The notes: a model not told the origin generated them from the sequence alone. A stretch of 7,109 nt of DNA from Chloroflexota bacterium (GCA_016199375.1 JACQGV010000068.1:1-7109), one strand, 5' to 3'; shown: positions 1-6,319, counted from the first letter of the stretch. Numbers and translations are program-made.

Positions 1-699
1 ATGAACAGCCAGGAAGCCAAGCGCCCTATAGCGGTCCTCATCGGCGGCGGCGGCCGGCTCCAGGCCATCGCCGACTACTGCCAGCGCCCCGAGACCGCCG
101 CCCGCATCGCCATCGTGGTAAGCCACAAGCGCCAGTCACCGGGGCTCGAGTGGGCGCGGGAGCGGGGCTGGCCCGCCGTCTACTGGAACCTGGTGCACTG
201 GCGCAAGCAGGGCGGCACCCGCGAGGAGTTCGACGAGGCCCTGGCCCGCTTCCTCACCCAGCCCAACTACAGCCCTGAGCTGGTGGTCATGGCGGGGTGG
301 GACCTGGTGCTCTCGGCCCGCTTCCTGAAGCATTTCGCCCGCGATGGCACCTACCGGGTGCTGAACCTCCACCCCGCCCTACTGCCCGACGGCCCCGGCG
401 CCAGCTATCGCTGCGCCGACGGCACCGTCATCCCCGCCTTCCGGGGCGAGGACGCCATCGCGGCCGCGCTCAAGGCCGGCGTCCCCCGCACCGGCTGCAC
501 CGTCCACATCGCCACCCCCAGCTTCGACGAAGGGCCGGTGGTCCTGCGCAGCGAGGTGCCGGTCCTCCCCGGCGACAGCGCGGAGTCCCTGGGCGCGCGC
601 ATCCATGCCGAGGAGGAGCGCATCCTGCCCCAGGCCATCGAGCTCTTCCTGCGGGGCAGAGTGCGGGTGGAGGGCGGGCGCGTCAGGGTGATGGGATAG
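1..699 (+). CDS. purN: Phosphoribosylglycinamide formyltransferase-like protein (PurN family)
   Basis: Encodes 232 residues. PurN transfers a formyl group from 10-formyltetrahydrofolate to glycinamide ribonucleotide in cytosolic purine synthesis. Family marks are visible: an N-terminal VLIGGGGRLQAI loop (residues 12-23) where PurN binds the substrate phosphate, VSHKRQSPGLEWA (40-52), VMAGWDLVLS (96-105), NLHPALLP (122-129), TGCTVHIA (164-171) and FDEGP (175-179). N122, H124 and D176 match the essential Asn, His and Asp of E. coli PurN. Two features are odd. The phosphate loop is one residue shorter than the usual GNGSNLQ form and lacks its Asn and Ser. About 16 extra residues lie between LLP and FRG, and the FRGEDAI segment has Asp where many homologues have His. 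The formyltransferase fold is secure; GAR as the substrate is likely but not proven. The ATG is the first base of the window, so a longer start and the ribosome site cannot be judged. GC content is high, like the clp genes and unlike the next gene. Confidence 0.8.
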   Translation: MNSQEAKRPIAVLIGGGGRLQAIADYCQRPETAARIAIVVSHKRQSPGLEWARERGWPAVYWNLVHWRKQGGTREEFDEALARFLTQPNYSPELVVMAGWDLVLSARFLKHFARDGTYRVLNLHPALLPDGPGASYRCADGTVIPAFRGEDAIAAALKAGVPRTGCTVHIATPSFDEGPVVLRSEVPVLPGDSAESLGARIHAEEERILPQAIELFLRGRVRVEGGRVRVMG

Positions 700-754
700 G
701 CCGCCGAAGACCTGAGACAGGTTGTTGCCCGCTCAGGGTTATCCAAGCTCGGCA

Positions 755-771
755 TACAAACCAGCTTTGTA
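755..771. promoter_or_regulatory. Inverted repeat in the nuclease leader (possible operator)
   Basis: TACAAA (755-760) and TTTGTA (766-771) form a perfect 6-base inverted repeat around CCAGC. It lies about 90 bases upstream of the nuclease start, in an intergenic stretch of about 50% GC. An 8-base word, CAGCTTTG, overlaps the right arm (762-769) and recurs at 785-792, a spacing of 23 bases or about two helical turns. Such an arrangement would suit a dimeric regulator, but no regulator gene is nearby and short repeats arise by chance. No convincing -35/-10 pair was found in 700-857. Confidence 0.25.
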
Positions 772-790
772 ACCCGAACTTGTTCAGCTT

Positions 791-812
791 TGCAGGTATT
801 GGCAAGCTTAAG
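791..812. repeat. TGCAGGTATTG repeat, upstream copy (A)
   Basis: This 22-base stretch begins TGCAGGTATTG and continues to an AGCTT word. It matches the copy at 2702-2723 in 18 of 22 positions, including the first 11 without a gap. A weaker relative lies at 2638-2655. Copy A is upstream of the nuclease and the other two are downstream, so the set brackets that gene. It also contains GCTTAAGC, an 8-base palindrome at 806-813. Whether these are insertion scars or members of a dispersed repeat family cannot be told from one window. Confidence 0.45.
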
Positions 813-842
813 CACATAGGACGACCCTTGAGAGCACAGGAA

Positions 843-848
843 AAGGAG
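843..848 (+). promoter_or_regulatory. Ribosome binding site of the DUF262-DUF1524 gene
   Basis: AAGGAG lies nine bases before the ATG at 858, which is good Shine-Dalgarno spacing. It fixes the start. The frame is open far upstream, back through purN in another frame, but that upstream part encodes low-complexity Arg/Pro-rich sequence typical of a shadow frame. Confidence 0.8.
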
Positions 849-857
849 CAGGAAACC

Positions 858-2552
858 ATGATCGACATCCAACCGCAGCATGTTACTCTCGACCAACTGC
901 TTTACGGGCGACTGTTCAGAATCCCTCAGTATCAGAGGACCTACAGCTGGCACAGGAAGCAGCGGCAAGATCTGTTCGAAGACATCCGGCGCACTTGGAC
1001 CGGAGGGCAGGAGCGTTCCCACTTCATGGCTACGGTAGTAGGTCTTCGCCGCGAAAAACGGATCATCATGACCAAAGAGCATCAAGTCATCGAGGTGGTG
1101 GACGGACAACAACGGATTACAACTCTCATCCTGCTTCTCCGAGCGATCGCTAAAGTAATTGACCGCTCCGACCCAGTCGGGGGGAAAGTTGGCAAAGAGC
1201 TTGATGACACCCTGGTGAAAGATGATAAGGCCACCCTATTGCTCCTTCAGACGAATCACGACACTAGTCACTACTTCGCCAACTATCTACGAAAAGGAGA
1301 CCACCCGCCTTCAGAGTCCGGCAGAACTCTCGCTGATCGCGAGCTTCTGTCGGCCATAGAGGAATGTGAGAGGTTTGTGGCCGACTGGCAAAGTGCTGGC
1401 AATTCGCTTGAGGACTTGGTTGGCTTACTGAAGAACAGGCTGACTTTTGTCTTCCATGCAATTGGGGACGAGGCTCTCGTATATACCGTGTTCGAGGTTC
1501 TCAACAGCCGCGGTCTTCCCGTGTCGTGGTTTGACCGCCTCAAGAGCACGCTGATGGCCATTGTGTTTGAAGCAGAAAACGGGAACAAGGGCGAGCTTAT
1601 CAATGAAGTGCACCAACTTTGGACAGATATCTACAGGTGTGTAGGGCTCCGGTTGGGCTTGAGCACCGAATCGCTCCGCTTCGCTGCAACTCTGCGGGAT
1701 CCAGGATACCCTAGCCGCCCACTTAGCGAGGAAGACGCTGCAGAGTTACTTCGGGACCAGTCCAAGGATGGGCCGGCGAAGGTGATTGAGACAACGAAGT
1801 GGCTGAAGGCAGTGACCGAGGCGGTGGATCAACTGTTGGCCGACCGCAGAAGGAACGCCATTACACAGATCGCACAGGCTAGAATGGTCGCGACGGCAGT
1901 CTACCTTCGACCAGACTTTACTGAGGATGAAAAGGCCAAGATACTCCGTCGCTGGGAAAACGTGACCTTTCGCATCTACGGGATGTTCGGGAAAGACGCT
2001 CGAACGGCTGTGGGCGACTACGTTCGACTGGCCTGGAGCATTGTCCGAGGAAAGCTGCCCGCCGATGAAGTACTCAAAAGGCTATCCTCCATTGGCGCAA
2101 GCTTCCCAATTGATAAGGCGGTCGAGAATTTGCGGGAAAGGGATTGCTATACAGGTTGGCAGGAAGAACTGCGCTACTTTTTTCATAGGTATGAGGAGCA
2201 CCTGGCACAGAAGGCGGGGCAGAACTTCAATAACGAGCAATGGAACCGCATCTGGGAGGCAAGCGCGACCGATTCTATCGAACACATCCGACCGCAGAGT
2301 TGGTGGGCCTCCCTCGGCCTTGAGCCTGACCCCAATGAGGTCCATCGGCTCGGCAATCTGTTAATACTCCCCCCAAAACTTAACTCCAAACTAGGCGCAA
2401 AGGACCCTGCAGGCAAGGCCGACGATTACAGAAATACAGGCCTTCTGCATGCCCAGGAGACAGCGGAGCGCCTCTCCGGTTGGAGTTACAAGGAAGTCGA
2501 GGAGCGCGAGACTTCCTTGTTGGAGTGGGCGCGTCAGGAGTGGGCTGATTAG
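858..2552 (+). CDS. DUF262-DUF1524 GmrSD-like nuclease (type IV restriction/defence family)
   Basis: Encodes 564 residues. The N-terminal DUF262 domain (GmrS-like, ParB-related fold that binds or hydrolyses nucleotides) shows IPQYQRTYSW (22-31), VVDGQQRITTL (80-90) with the DGQQR signature at 82-86, and FEVLNSRGLP (212-221). A mostly helical middle follows. The C-terminal DUF1524 domain (GmrD-like His-Me/HNH nuclease) shows SIEHIRPQSW (473-482), with E475 and H476 as the expected core, then HRLGNLLILP (496-505) and LNSKLG (508-513), with N500 and N509 as conserved positions. Known relatives include GmrSD, which cuts glucosylated hydroxymethylcytosine phage DNA, and SspE, which acts with phosphorothioate marks; both domains are fused here, as is common. 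No methyltransferase, dnd/ssp or BREX gene is visible, so a solitary modification-dependent nuclease is the simplest reading. The target is unknown. Sampled lines are about 48-55% GC against 67-78% in sampled flanking genes, suggesting horizontal acquisition. The gene converges on clpX. Confidence 0.88.
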   Translation: MIDIQPQHVTLDQLLYGRLFRIPQYQRTYSWHRKQRQDLFEDIRRTWTGGQERSHFMATVVGLRREKRIIMTKEHQVIEVVDGQQRITTLILLLRAIAKVIDRSDPVGGKVGKELDDTLVKDDKATLLLLQTNHDTSHYFANYLRKGDHPPSESGRTLADRELLSAIEECERFVADWQSAGNSLEDLVGLLKNRLTFVFHAIGDEALVYTVFEVLNSRGLPVSWFDRLKSTLMAIVFEAENGNKGELINEVHQLWTDIYRCVGLRLGLSTESLRFAATLRDPGYPSRPLSEEDAAELLRDQSKDGPAKVIETTKWLKAVTEAVDQLLADRRRNAITQIAQARMVATAVYLRPDFTEDEKAKILRRWENVTFRIYGMFGKDARTAVGDYVRLAWSIVRGKLPADEVLKRLSSIGASFPIDKAVENLRERDCYTGWQEELRYFFHRYEEHLAQKAGQNFNNEQWNRIWEASATDSIEHIRPQSWWASLGLEPDPNEVHRLGNLLILPPKLNSKLGAKDPAGKADDYRNTGLLHAQETAERLSGWSYKEVEERETSLLEWARQEWAD

Positions 2553-2628
2553 GATCCTCCTGTTAGGGGTGCCAAGAAACTGCCAGTCCTGTAGCTGTCT
2601 GAGAAGCACAGGTGAATTGAGTGTCTCC

Positions 2629-2645
2629 TGCCTGCGTTGCAGGCA
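2629..2645. terminator. Hairpin downstream of the nuclease gene (possible terminator)
   Basis: TGCCTGC (2629-2635) and GCAGGCA (2639-2645) form a perfect 7-base stem around a GTT loop, 77 bases past the nuclease stop. The stem is stable enough to stop transcription but no T-run follows, so intrinsic termination is only a possibility. Its 3' arm overlaps the start of repeat copy B. Confidence 0.3.
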
Positions 2646-2655
2646 TTGCCGAGGT
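2638..2655. repeat. TGCAGGCATTG repeat, middle copy (B)
   Basis: TGCAGGCATTGCCGAGGT resembles copy C at 2702 (TGCAGGTATTGCTGAGCT) in 15 of 18 positions and copy A at 791 more weakly. B and C lie 64 bases apart in the same orientation. Confidence 0.35.
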
Positions 2656-2701
2656 CAACCCCCTTAGCCCGTCCAACACCTGCTACCGAGCCCAGAAATA
2701 A

Positions 2702-2723
2702 TGCAGGTATTGCTGAGCTTGAG
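2702..2723. repeat. TGCAGGTATTG repeat, downstream copy (C)
   Basis: The 22 bases begin TGCAGGTATTG and match the upstream copy at 791-812 in 18 of 22 positions, in the same orientation. Copies A and C stand 1,911 bases apart and enclose the whole nuclease gene. Copy C runs directly into the TTCGACAGGCTC word at 2725, so it may be part of a larger repeat unit. Confidence 0.45.
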
Positions 2724-2724
2724 G

Positions 2725-2809
2725 TTCGACAGGCTCGCCACGCGCGCGGGCAAATCGCAGCAGGCTCACCGCAAACAGAGAAAACACCGTTTGCCCTGAG
2801 CTTGTCGAA
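2725..2809. repeat. TTCGACARGCTC inverted-repeat element
   Basis: TTCGACAGGCTC (2725-2736) faces GAGCTTGTCGAA (2798-2809), whose reverse complement is TTCGACAAGCTC. The arms match in 11 of 12 positions and enclose 61 bases. The word CAGGCTC recurs inside at 2761-2767. From memory, words of this type (TTCGACAAGCTCAGGG and close variants) occur as dispersed intergenic repeats in many GC-rich bacterial genomes, and peptides such as LSLSKG or GEPVEP are their usual false translations. The mechanism that spreads them is not clear to me. No transposase is present here. Confidence 0.6.
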
Positions 2810-2854
2810 GGGCAGGGCGGCAGCCGCGCTGGCATCCCAGGCGGAGCGCCATCA

Positions 2855-2874
2855 CCGCGGGATGACTCCCGCGG
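2855..2874. terminator. Strong hairpin in the convergent region (possible bidirectional terminator)
   Basis: CCGCGGGA (2855-2862) and TCCCGCGG (2867-2874) form a perfect 8-base stem around TGAC. It lies about 50 bases past the clpX stop on the minus strand. Neither side has a T-run, so it would be an atypical intrinsic terminator, an RNA 3'-end stabiliser or part of the repeat cluster. Confidence 0.35.
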
Positions 2875-2894
2875 CATGTATCCTGTTCCCGTGT

Positions 2895-2912
2895 CGCAGG
2901 TTTCAACCTGCG
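2895..2912 (-). terminator. Hairpin just past clpX (possible terminator or 3'-end stem)
   Basis: CGCAGGTT (2895-2902) and AACCTGCG (2905-2912) are perfect inverted arms separated by two bases. As RNA they would form a six- or seven-pair stem with a four- to six-base loop. It begins 11 bases after the clpX stop codon, where a terminator is expected, but no T-run follows on the minus strand. A second hairpin at 2855-2874 follows it in the same direction. Confidence 0.4.
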
Positions 2913-2923
2913 GGCTCGCAGGC

Positions 2924-4222
2924 TCAGGCGCTGGCGCCCTGGGCCTCGGTGGTGTCTATCACCACACCCGCCCCGTTGAGCAGGATCGGCTTCGTCTTCC
3001 GCGCCACCGTCTCGGAGTTGATGACGCAGCGGCGCACGTCCGCCCGCGACGGTATCTCGTACATCACATCAATCAGAACATCCTCGATGATGGTGCGCAG
3101 CCCGCGGGCCCCCATCTTGCGCTTCAGGGCCCCCTCGGCCGCCGCGTCCAGGGCGTCGTCGGTGAAGACCAGCTCCACCTTGTCCAGGCGGAGGATCTGC
3201 TGGTACTGCTTGACCAGGGCGTTCTTGGGCTTGGTGAGGACGTCAATAAGGGCCTGCTTGTCCAGGGCATCCACGGTGACCACCATGGGCAGCCGGCCGA
3301 TGAACTCCGGGATGAGGCCGTACTCCAGGAGGTCGTCCTGGCTTACCTGGCGCAGCACCTCCCCTTCCTTCACGGCAGGGCCGCTGTCCAGGGCCTTGAA
3401 CCCCAGGGCCTTCTGGCGGCGGTTGACCCGGCGCTCCACTATCTTGTCCAGCCCTTCGAAGGCGCCCCCGCAGATGAACAGTATGTTCTGGGTGTTGATC
3501 TGAATAAACTCCTGGTGGGGGTGCTTGCGCCCGCCCTGGGGCGGCACGTTGGCGATGCAGCCCTCCAGTATCTTCAGCAGCGCCTGCTGCACCCCCTCGC
3601 CGGAGACATCCCGCGTTATGGAGGGGTTGGACCCCTTGCGGGCGATCTTGTCCACCTCGTCCAGGTAGATGATGCCCCGCTCCGCCCGCTGGATGTCGTA
3701 GCCCGCAGACTGGATGAGGCGCAGCAGGATGTTCTCCACGTCCTCCCCCACGTAGCCCGCCTCGGTGAGGGAGGTGGCGTCGGCGATGGCGAAGGGCACC
3801 TCCAGGATGCGGGCCAGGGTCTGGGCGAGGAGCGTCTTGCCGCAGCCGGTGGGGCCGATGAGCAGGATGTTGGTCTTGTCCAGCTCCACGTCCGCGCCCG
3901 GCCGCGAGTTGGTGCCGATGCGCTTGTAGTGGTTATAGACGGCCACGCTGAGGACTTTCTTGGCGCGCTCCTGGCCGATCACGTATTCCGAGAGCCGGTT
4001 GTACATGGCCCTGGGCGTCAGGGGCTTGGCGTGGGCCGCTTTGGCCGGCTGGAGCAGCTTGTCCGCCGGCGCCTCGTCCTGAATGATCCCCTGGCAGAGG
4101 CGGACGCACTCATCGCAGATGTAGACGCTCCCCGGGCCGGCGATGAGCCGCTTGACCTGGTCCTGGGTCTTCGCGCAGAAGGAGCAGTGGTAGGGGACGC
4201 GGGGGGCCTTCGTATTGGTCAT
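2924..4222 (-). CDS. clpX: ATP-dependent Clp protease, ATP-binding subunit ClpX
   Basis: Encodes 432 residues from the ATG at 4222. ClpX is a hexameric cytosolic AAA+ unfoldase that threads tagged proteins into ClpP. The zinc-binding domain has C13, C16, C36 and C39 (CSFC and CDEC). The AAA+ core has Walker A GPTGCGKT (123-130), pore loop GYVG (156-159), Walker [11 protein letters not shown] (184-193), RDVSGEGVQ (204-212), the RKH loop (232-234), the arginine-finger motif EFIGRLP (306-312) and sensor 2 GARGLR (371-376). LGF at 273-275 is the ClpP-docking loop, so it is expected to work with the neighbouring ClpP. Length is usual for the family. An in-frame TTG at 4243 would add seven residues; I prefer the ATG because [16 protein letters not shown] resembles typical ClpX starts and GGGGA lies just upstream, though that site is weak. 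The gene lies 50 bases after clpP and is probably cotranscribed. No key residue is missing. Confidence 0.97.
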   Translation of the reverse strand: MTNTKAPRVPYHCSFCAKTQDQVKRLIAGPGSVYICDECVRLCQGIIQDEAPADKLLQPAKAAHAKPLTPRAMYNRLSEYVIGQERAKKVLSVAVYNHYKRIGTNSRPGADVELDKTNILLIGPTGCGKTLLAQTLARILEVPFAIADATSLTEAGYVGEDVENILLRLIQSAGYDIQRAERGIIYLDEVDKIARKGSNPSITRDVSGEGVQQALLKILEGCIANVPPQGGRKHPHQEFIQINTQNILFICGGAFEGLDKIVERRVNRRQKALGFKALDSGPAVKEGEVLRQVSQDDLLEYGLIPEFIGRLPMVVTVDALDKQALIDVLTKPKNALVKQYQQILRLDKVELVFTDDALDAAAEGALKRKMGARGLRTIIEDVLIDVMYEIPSRADVRRCVINSETVARKTKPILLNGAGVVIDTTEAQGASA

Positions 4223-4272
4223 CTTATCCCCACTGGATTCCAACAGCTCTCGGAGTCGCGGCCATCTCTCCC

Positions 4273-4878
4273 CTAGCTCTTCTGCGTGCGCTCCATGACC
4301 ACGTCAATCAGCCCGTAGGCCTGGGCGCCGGGCGCGTCCAGGTAGAAGTCCCGGTCGGAGTCCTTGGCGATGCGCTCGACAGGCTGACCGGTGTGGTCCG
4401 CGAGGATGTGGCGGAGCTTGTCCTGCAGCCGCAGAATCTCCTTGGCCTGGATCTCGATGTCTGACGCCTGGCCCTGGGCGCCGCCCATGGGCTGGTGGAG
4501 GTGGATGGTGGAGTTGGGCAGGGCGTAGCGCTTCCCCTTGGCCCCCGCGCACAGCAATACCGTGGCCATGCTGGCGCACATCCCCACGCAGATGGTGGAG
4601 ACATCGCAGCGCACCAGGCGCATGGTGTCGTAGATGGCGAGCCCGGCGTTGATGACGCCGCCCGGGGAGTGGATGTAGAGATTGATGTCCTTCTCCGGGT
4701 CCTCGCGGTCCAGGTAAAGCAGCTGGGCTATGACCAGGTTCGCGATCTGGTCGTTGATGGGCGAGCCCAGGAATACGATCCGCTCCTTCAGGAGCAGGGA
4801 GAAGATATCGAAGGCGCGCTCCCCGCGGGCGCTGCTCTCGATCACCATGGGGATGACGCTGGCAGGGGGCAAGGCCAT
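4273..4878 (-). CDS. clpP: ATP-dependent Clp protease proteolytic subunit ClpP
   Basis: Encodes 201 residues, a usual length. ClpP is the serine peptidase that forms a double heptameric chamber and degrades proteins delivered by ClpX. The catalytic triad is S103 (in GMCASMAT), H128 (in HLHQPMGG) and D177 (in SDRDF). LKERIVFLG (30-38), YIHSPGG (68-74) and the handle-region sequence [17 protein letters not shown] (132-148) are typical. The N-terminus [22 protein letters not shown] implies only a short propeptide. The ATG is well supported by AGGAGG nine bases upstream (4888-4893). The gene lies 61 bases downstream of tig on the same strand and 50 bases upstream of clpX, an operon arrangement common in bacteria. 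A hairpin abuts its ribosome site. Confidence 0.98.
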   Translation of the reverse strand: MALPPASVIPMVIESSARGERAFDIFSLLLKERIVFLGSPINDQIANLVIAQLLYLDREDPEKDINLYIHSPGGVINAGLAIYDTMRLVRCDVSTICVGMCASMATVLLCAGAKGKRYALPNSTIHLHQPMGGAQGQASDIEIQAKEILRLQDKLRHILADHTGQPVERIAKDSDRDFYLDAPGAQAYGLIDVVMERTQKS

Positions 4879-4893
4879 GCTCGCAAACCTCCT

Positions 4894-4910
4894 GGCCCCG
4901 GCTTGGGGCC
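4894..4910 (-). promoter_or_regulatory. Hairpin abutting the clpP ribosome binding site
   Basis: On the minus strand GGCCCC, an AAGCC loop and GGGGCC form a perfect six-pair GC stem. Its 3' arm ends at the base next to the AGGAGG of clpP (4888-4893). No T-run follows, so it is not an intrinsic terminator of tig. It could stop exonucleases or mark a processing site between tig and clpP, or it could affect clpP translation; the sequence alone does not decide. Confidence 0.4.
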
Positions 4911-4939
4911 TTCCTCATTCTACACTATGGGCCAGGCTG

Positions 4940-6238
4940 TCAGGCCGGGGGCGCCTCGGTCCCACTGCGGGCGATCTCCTCCAGGCGCGCCAGTGACTTT
5001 TGGGCCAGGAGATGGAGCTCGATCCCATAGCGGGCCTCGGGCTGGGCCAGGGCCTGGCGCGCCCGCTGGCCCTGGTCGCCCAGGGCCTTCACGACCGTAT
5101 CCACCTCCGCCTCGACCTCCTCCGCAGTCACCTGCACCCCCTCCGCCTCGGCGACCTTGCCCAGGACCAGGGACTGGCGCAGGTTCCTGGTGGCCTGGGG
5201 CCGCAGCTCCTCGCGCAGTTGGGCGGCCGTCTTCTTCTCCTGGGCCAGGTACTCGTCCACGCTGATCCTGCGCTCGGCCAGCCGCCGGGCCTGCTCGCGC
5301 AGGATGTTGTCTAGCTCCCACTCCACCATCAGCGGCGGATATTCGATACGGGCCTGCTCCACCAGAGCATCCACCACCCGCTGCTGGTGGACGGAGCTCG
5401 TGGCGGCCTCCTTGCGCCCCCTGATCTCAGCGGCCAGGGCCTGCCGCAGCGCCGCCAGGCTTTCATGCTTATCGCCGACGGCCTGAGCGAACTCGTCGTT
5501 GAGCTCCGGCAGCCGCTCCTCCTTGATCTCCTTCACCGCGGCCGCCCAGAGACAAGGCTGCCCGGCCAGCCGGGTGTCCGCGTAGTCCGCCGAGAAGGAG
5601 AGGGTGAAGGACCTGGCCTCGCCTTTGGCTATCCCGACCAGGGCCTCGGGGAAGCCAGCCATGGGGTTGGTGCCTCCAGCCACCGCCCGGTACTGGAGGT
5701 CCGTTTGCTTGAAGATGGCCTCGCCGCTCACCGTCCCCTCCAGGTCCATGGTCACCATATCCCCGAGCTGGACGGGGCGGTCCTGGGGCTGCCAGAGGGC
5801 GTGCAGCGCCCGCAGCCGCTCGACTACCTGTTCCACCTCATCGTCGGTGACGATGACGGGGTCCGGGGCCAGGCGCAGGCTCTTATAGTCGCCCAGCTCC
5901 ACCACCGGCTTCAAGGGCACCGTGGCGCGGAAGGTGAGGGGAGCGCGCTCCTTTACCTCGACCAGGCCCTGGCCGATGGCCTCCACGCTCTGCTCCTTGA
6001 CAGCCTGGGAGTAGAGCTGGGGGCCCAGCCGCTGGATCGCCTCCTCCATGAGGGCTTCCTTGCCCACGAAGCGCTCGATGACTGGCCGGGGCGCCTTCCC
6101 CCGGCGAAAGCCCGGTATGTTGACCTGCTGCGCTACCCGGCGACAGGCCTCGTTCAGAGAGCGCTCCACCTCTTCCTGGTCGGGCACGATCTCCAACACC
6201 ATTTGGCGCTCGGCCACCGGCCCCGCATTCACTTTCAC
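4940..6238 (-). CDS. tig: Trigger factor (ribosome-associated chaperone, peptidyl-prolyl isomerase domain)
   Basis: Encodes 432 residues, the usual length. Trigger factor binds the ribosome exit tunnel and shields nascent chains. The N-terminal domain (about 1-115) carries the ribosome-docking signature IPGFRRGKAP (41-50). An FKBP-like isomerase domain follows at about 150-240 (LGDMVTMDLEGTVSGE, 158-173, to VKEIKEERLPELNDEF, 235-250). The C-terminal helical arms extend from about 250 to 432 and are rich in charged residues and Gln. The start is GTG at 6238, supported by AGGAGGAG eight bases upstream and an alignment-like N-terminus MKVNAGPVAERQMVLEI. It is the first gene of the tig-clpP-clpX block, which places folding and degradation of new proteins under one likely promoter. 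No truncation is seen. Confidence 0.97.
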   Translation of the reverse strand: MKVNAGPVAERQMVLEIVPDQEEVERSLNEACRRVAQQVNIPGFRRGKAPRPVIERFVGKEALMEEAIQRLGPQLYSQAVKEQSVEAIGQGLVEVKERAPLTFRATVPLKPVVELGDYKSLRLAPDPVIVTDDEVEQVVERLRALHALWQPQDRPVQLGDMVTMDLEGTVSGEAIFKQTDLQYRAVAGGTNPMAGFPEALVGIAKGEARSFTLSFSADYADTRLAGQPCLWAAAVKEIKEERLPELNDEFAQAVGDKHESLAALRQALAAEIRGRKEAATSSVHQQRVVDALVEQARIEYPPLMVEWELDNILREQARRLAERRISVDEYLAQEKKTAAQLREELRPQATRNLRQSLVLGKVAEAEGVQVTAEEVEAEVDTVVKALGDQGQRARQALAQPEARYGIELHLLAQKSLARLEEIARSGTEAPPA

Positions 6239-6246
6239 GACGATCG

Positions 6247-6254
6247 CTCCTCCT
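6247..6254 (-). promoter_or_regulatory. Ribosome binding site of tig
   Basis: The minus strand reads AGGAGGAG eight bases before GTG (6238-6236). This strong site decides for the GTG start; the next in-frame GTG, two codons on, is spaced less well. Confidence 0.85.
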
Positions 6255-6261
6255 GGCGTTG

Positions 6262-6270
6262 ATTATAGCA
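6262..6270 (-). promoter_or_regulatory. Extended -10 promoter of the tig-clpP-clpX block
   Basis: The minus strand reads TGCTATAAT, a perfect TATAAT with the TGn extension of sigma70-type extended -10 promoters. No TTGACA-like -35 lies 16-19 bases upstream, where the sequence is GC-rich; extended -10 promoters tolerate this. Transcription would start near 6255, leaving a leader of only about 17 bases that begins at the ribosome site. The AT-rich word stands out in a GC-rich background. This is a sequence match, not a mapped start. Confidence 0.6.
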
Positions 6271-6319
6271 AGCCCCAGTGTCGCACCCCTTGCAGGGATG
6301 TGGGCTCAGGCCGCGGACA

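Larger units (their letters stand above)
2553..2923. other. Gene-free convergent intergenic region rich in repeats
   Basis: This stretch separates the stop codons of the converging nuclease and clpX genes. I see no credible gene in it. A 64-codon frame on the minus strand (2877-2683) contains the peptides PSTSSGQ and GEPVEP, typical spurious translations of the TTCGACARGCTC repeat, and a plus-strand frame here is antisense to clpX further on. What it does hold is three perfect hairpins, two copies of a TGCAGGYATTG motif and an inverted pair of TTCGACARGCTC words. GC rises from about 55% beside the nuclease to about 60% and more towards clpX. Confidence 0.75.

Noticed and set aside
709..723. 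Short hairpin after purN (ACCTG-AGA-CAGGT)
   Set aside because: The stem is only five bases and lacks a T-run; too weak to call a terminator.
297..857. Long upstream extension of the nuclease reading frame, overlapping purN
   Set aside because: It reads purN in another frame and encodes Arg/Pro/Gly-rich low-complexity sequence. DUF262 homology begins near the ATG at 858, which has a good ribosome site.
700..857. Sigma70-type promoter for the nuclease
   Set aside because: Candidate -35 words such as TTGCAG (790) and TTGTTC (780) have no good -10 partner at 16-18 bases.
2683..2877. 64-codon minus-strand frame in the intergenic region
   Set aside because: Its peptides PSTSSGQ and GEPVEP are characteristic false translations of the TTCGACARGCTC repeat.
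2553..2923. CRISPR array or tRNA-linked attachment site in the repeat-rich spacer
   Set aside because: The repeats are few, diverged and unevenly spaced, and no tRNA or integrase gene is visible.
4223..4243. TTG start that would lengthen ClpX by seven residues
   Set aside because: The seven residues are not typical of ClpX, and the ATG at 4222 gives a standard N-terminus. The ribosome site is weak for both, so the choice is not absolute.
2876..4276. 466-codon open frame antisense to clpX
   Set aside because: It is the mirror of a conserved clpX frame in GC-rich DNA, where antisense stops are rare. It has no recognisable domain.
4917..4922. TAGAAT as a -10 of an internal clpP promoter on the minus strand
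   Set aside because: No -35 or properly placed TG extension accompanies it, and a single five-of-six match is expected by chance.
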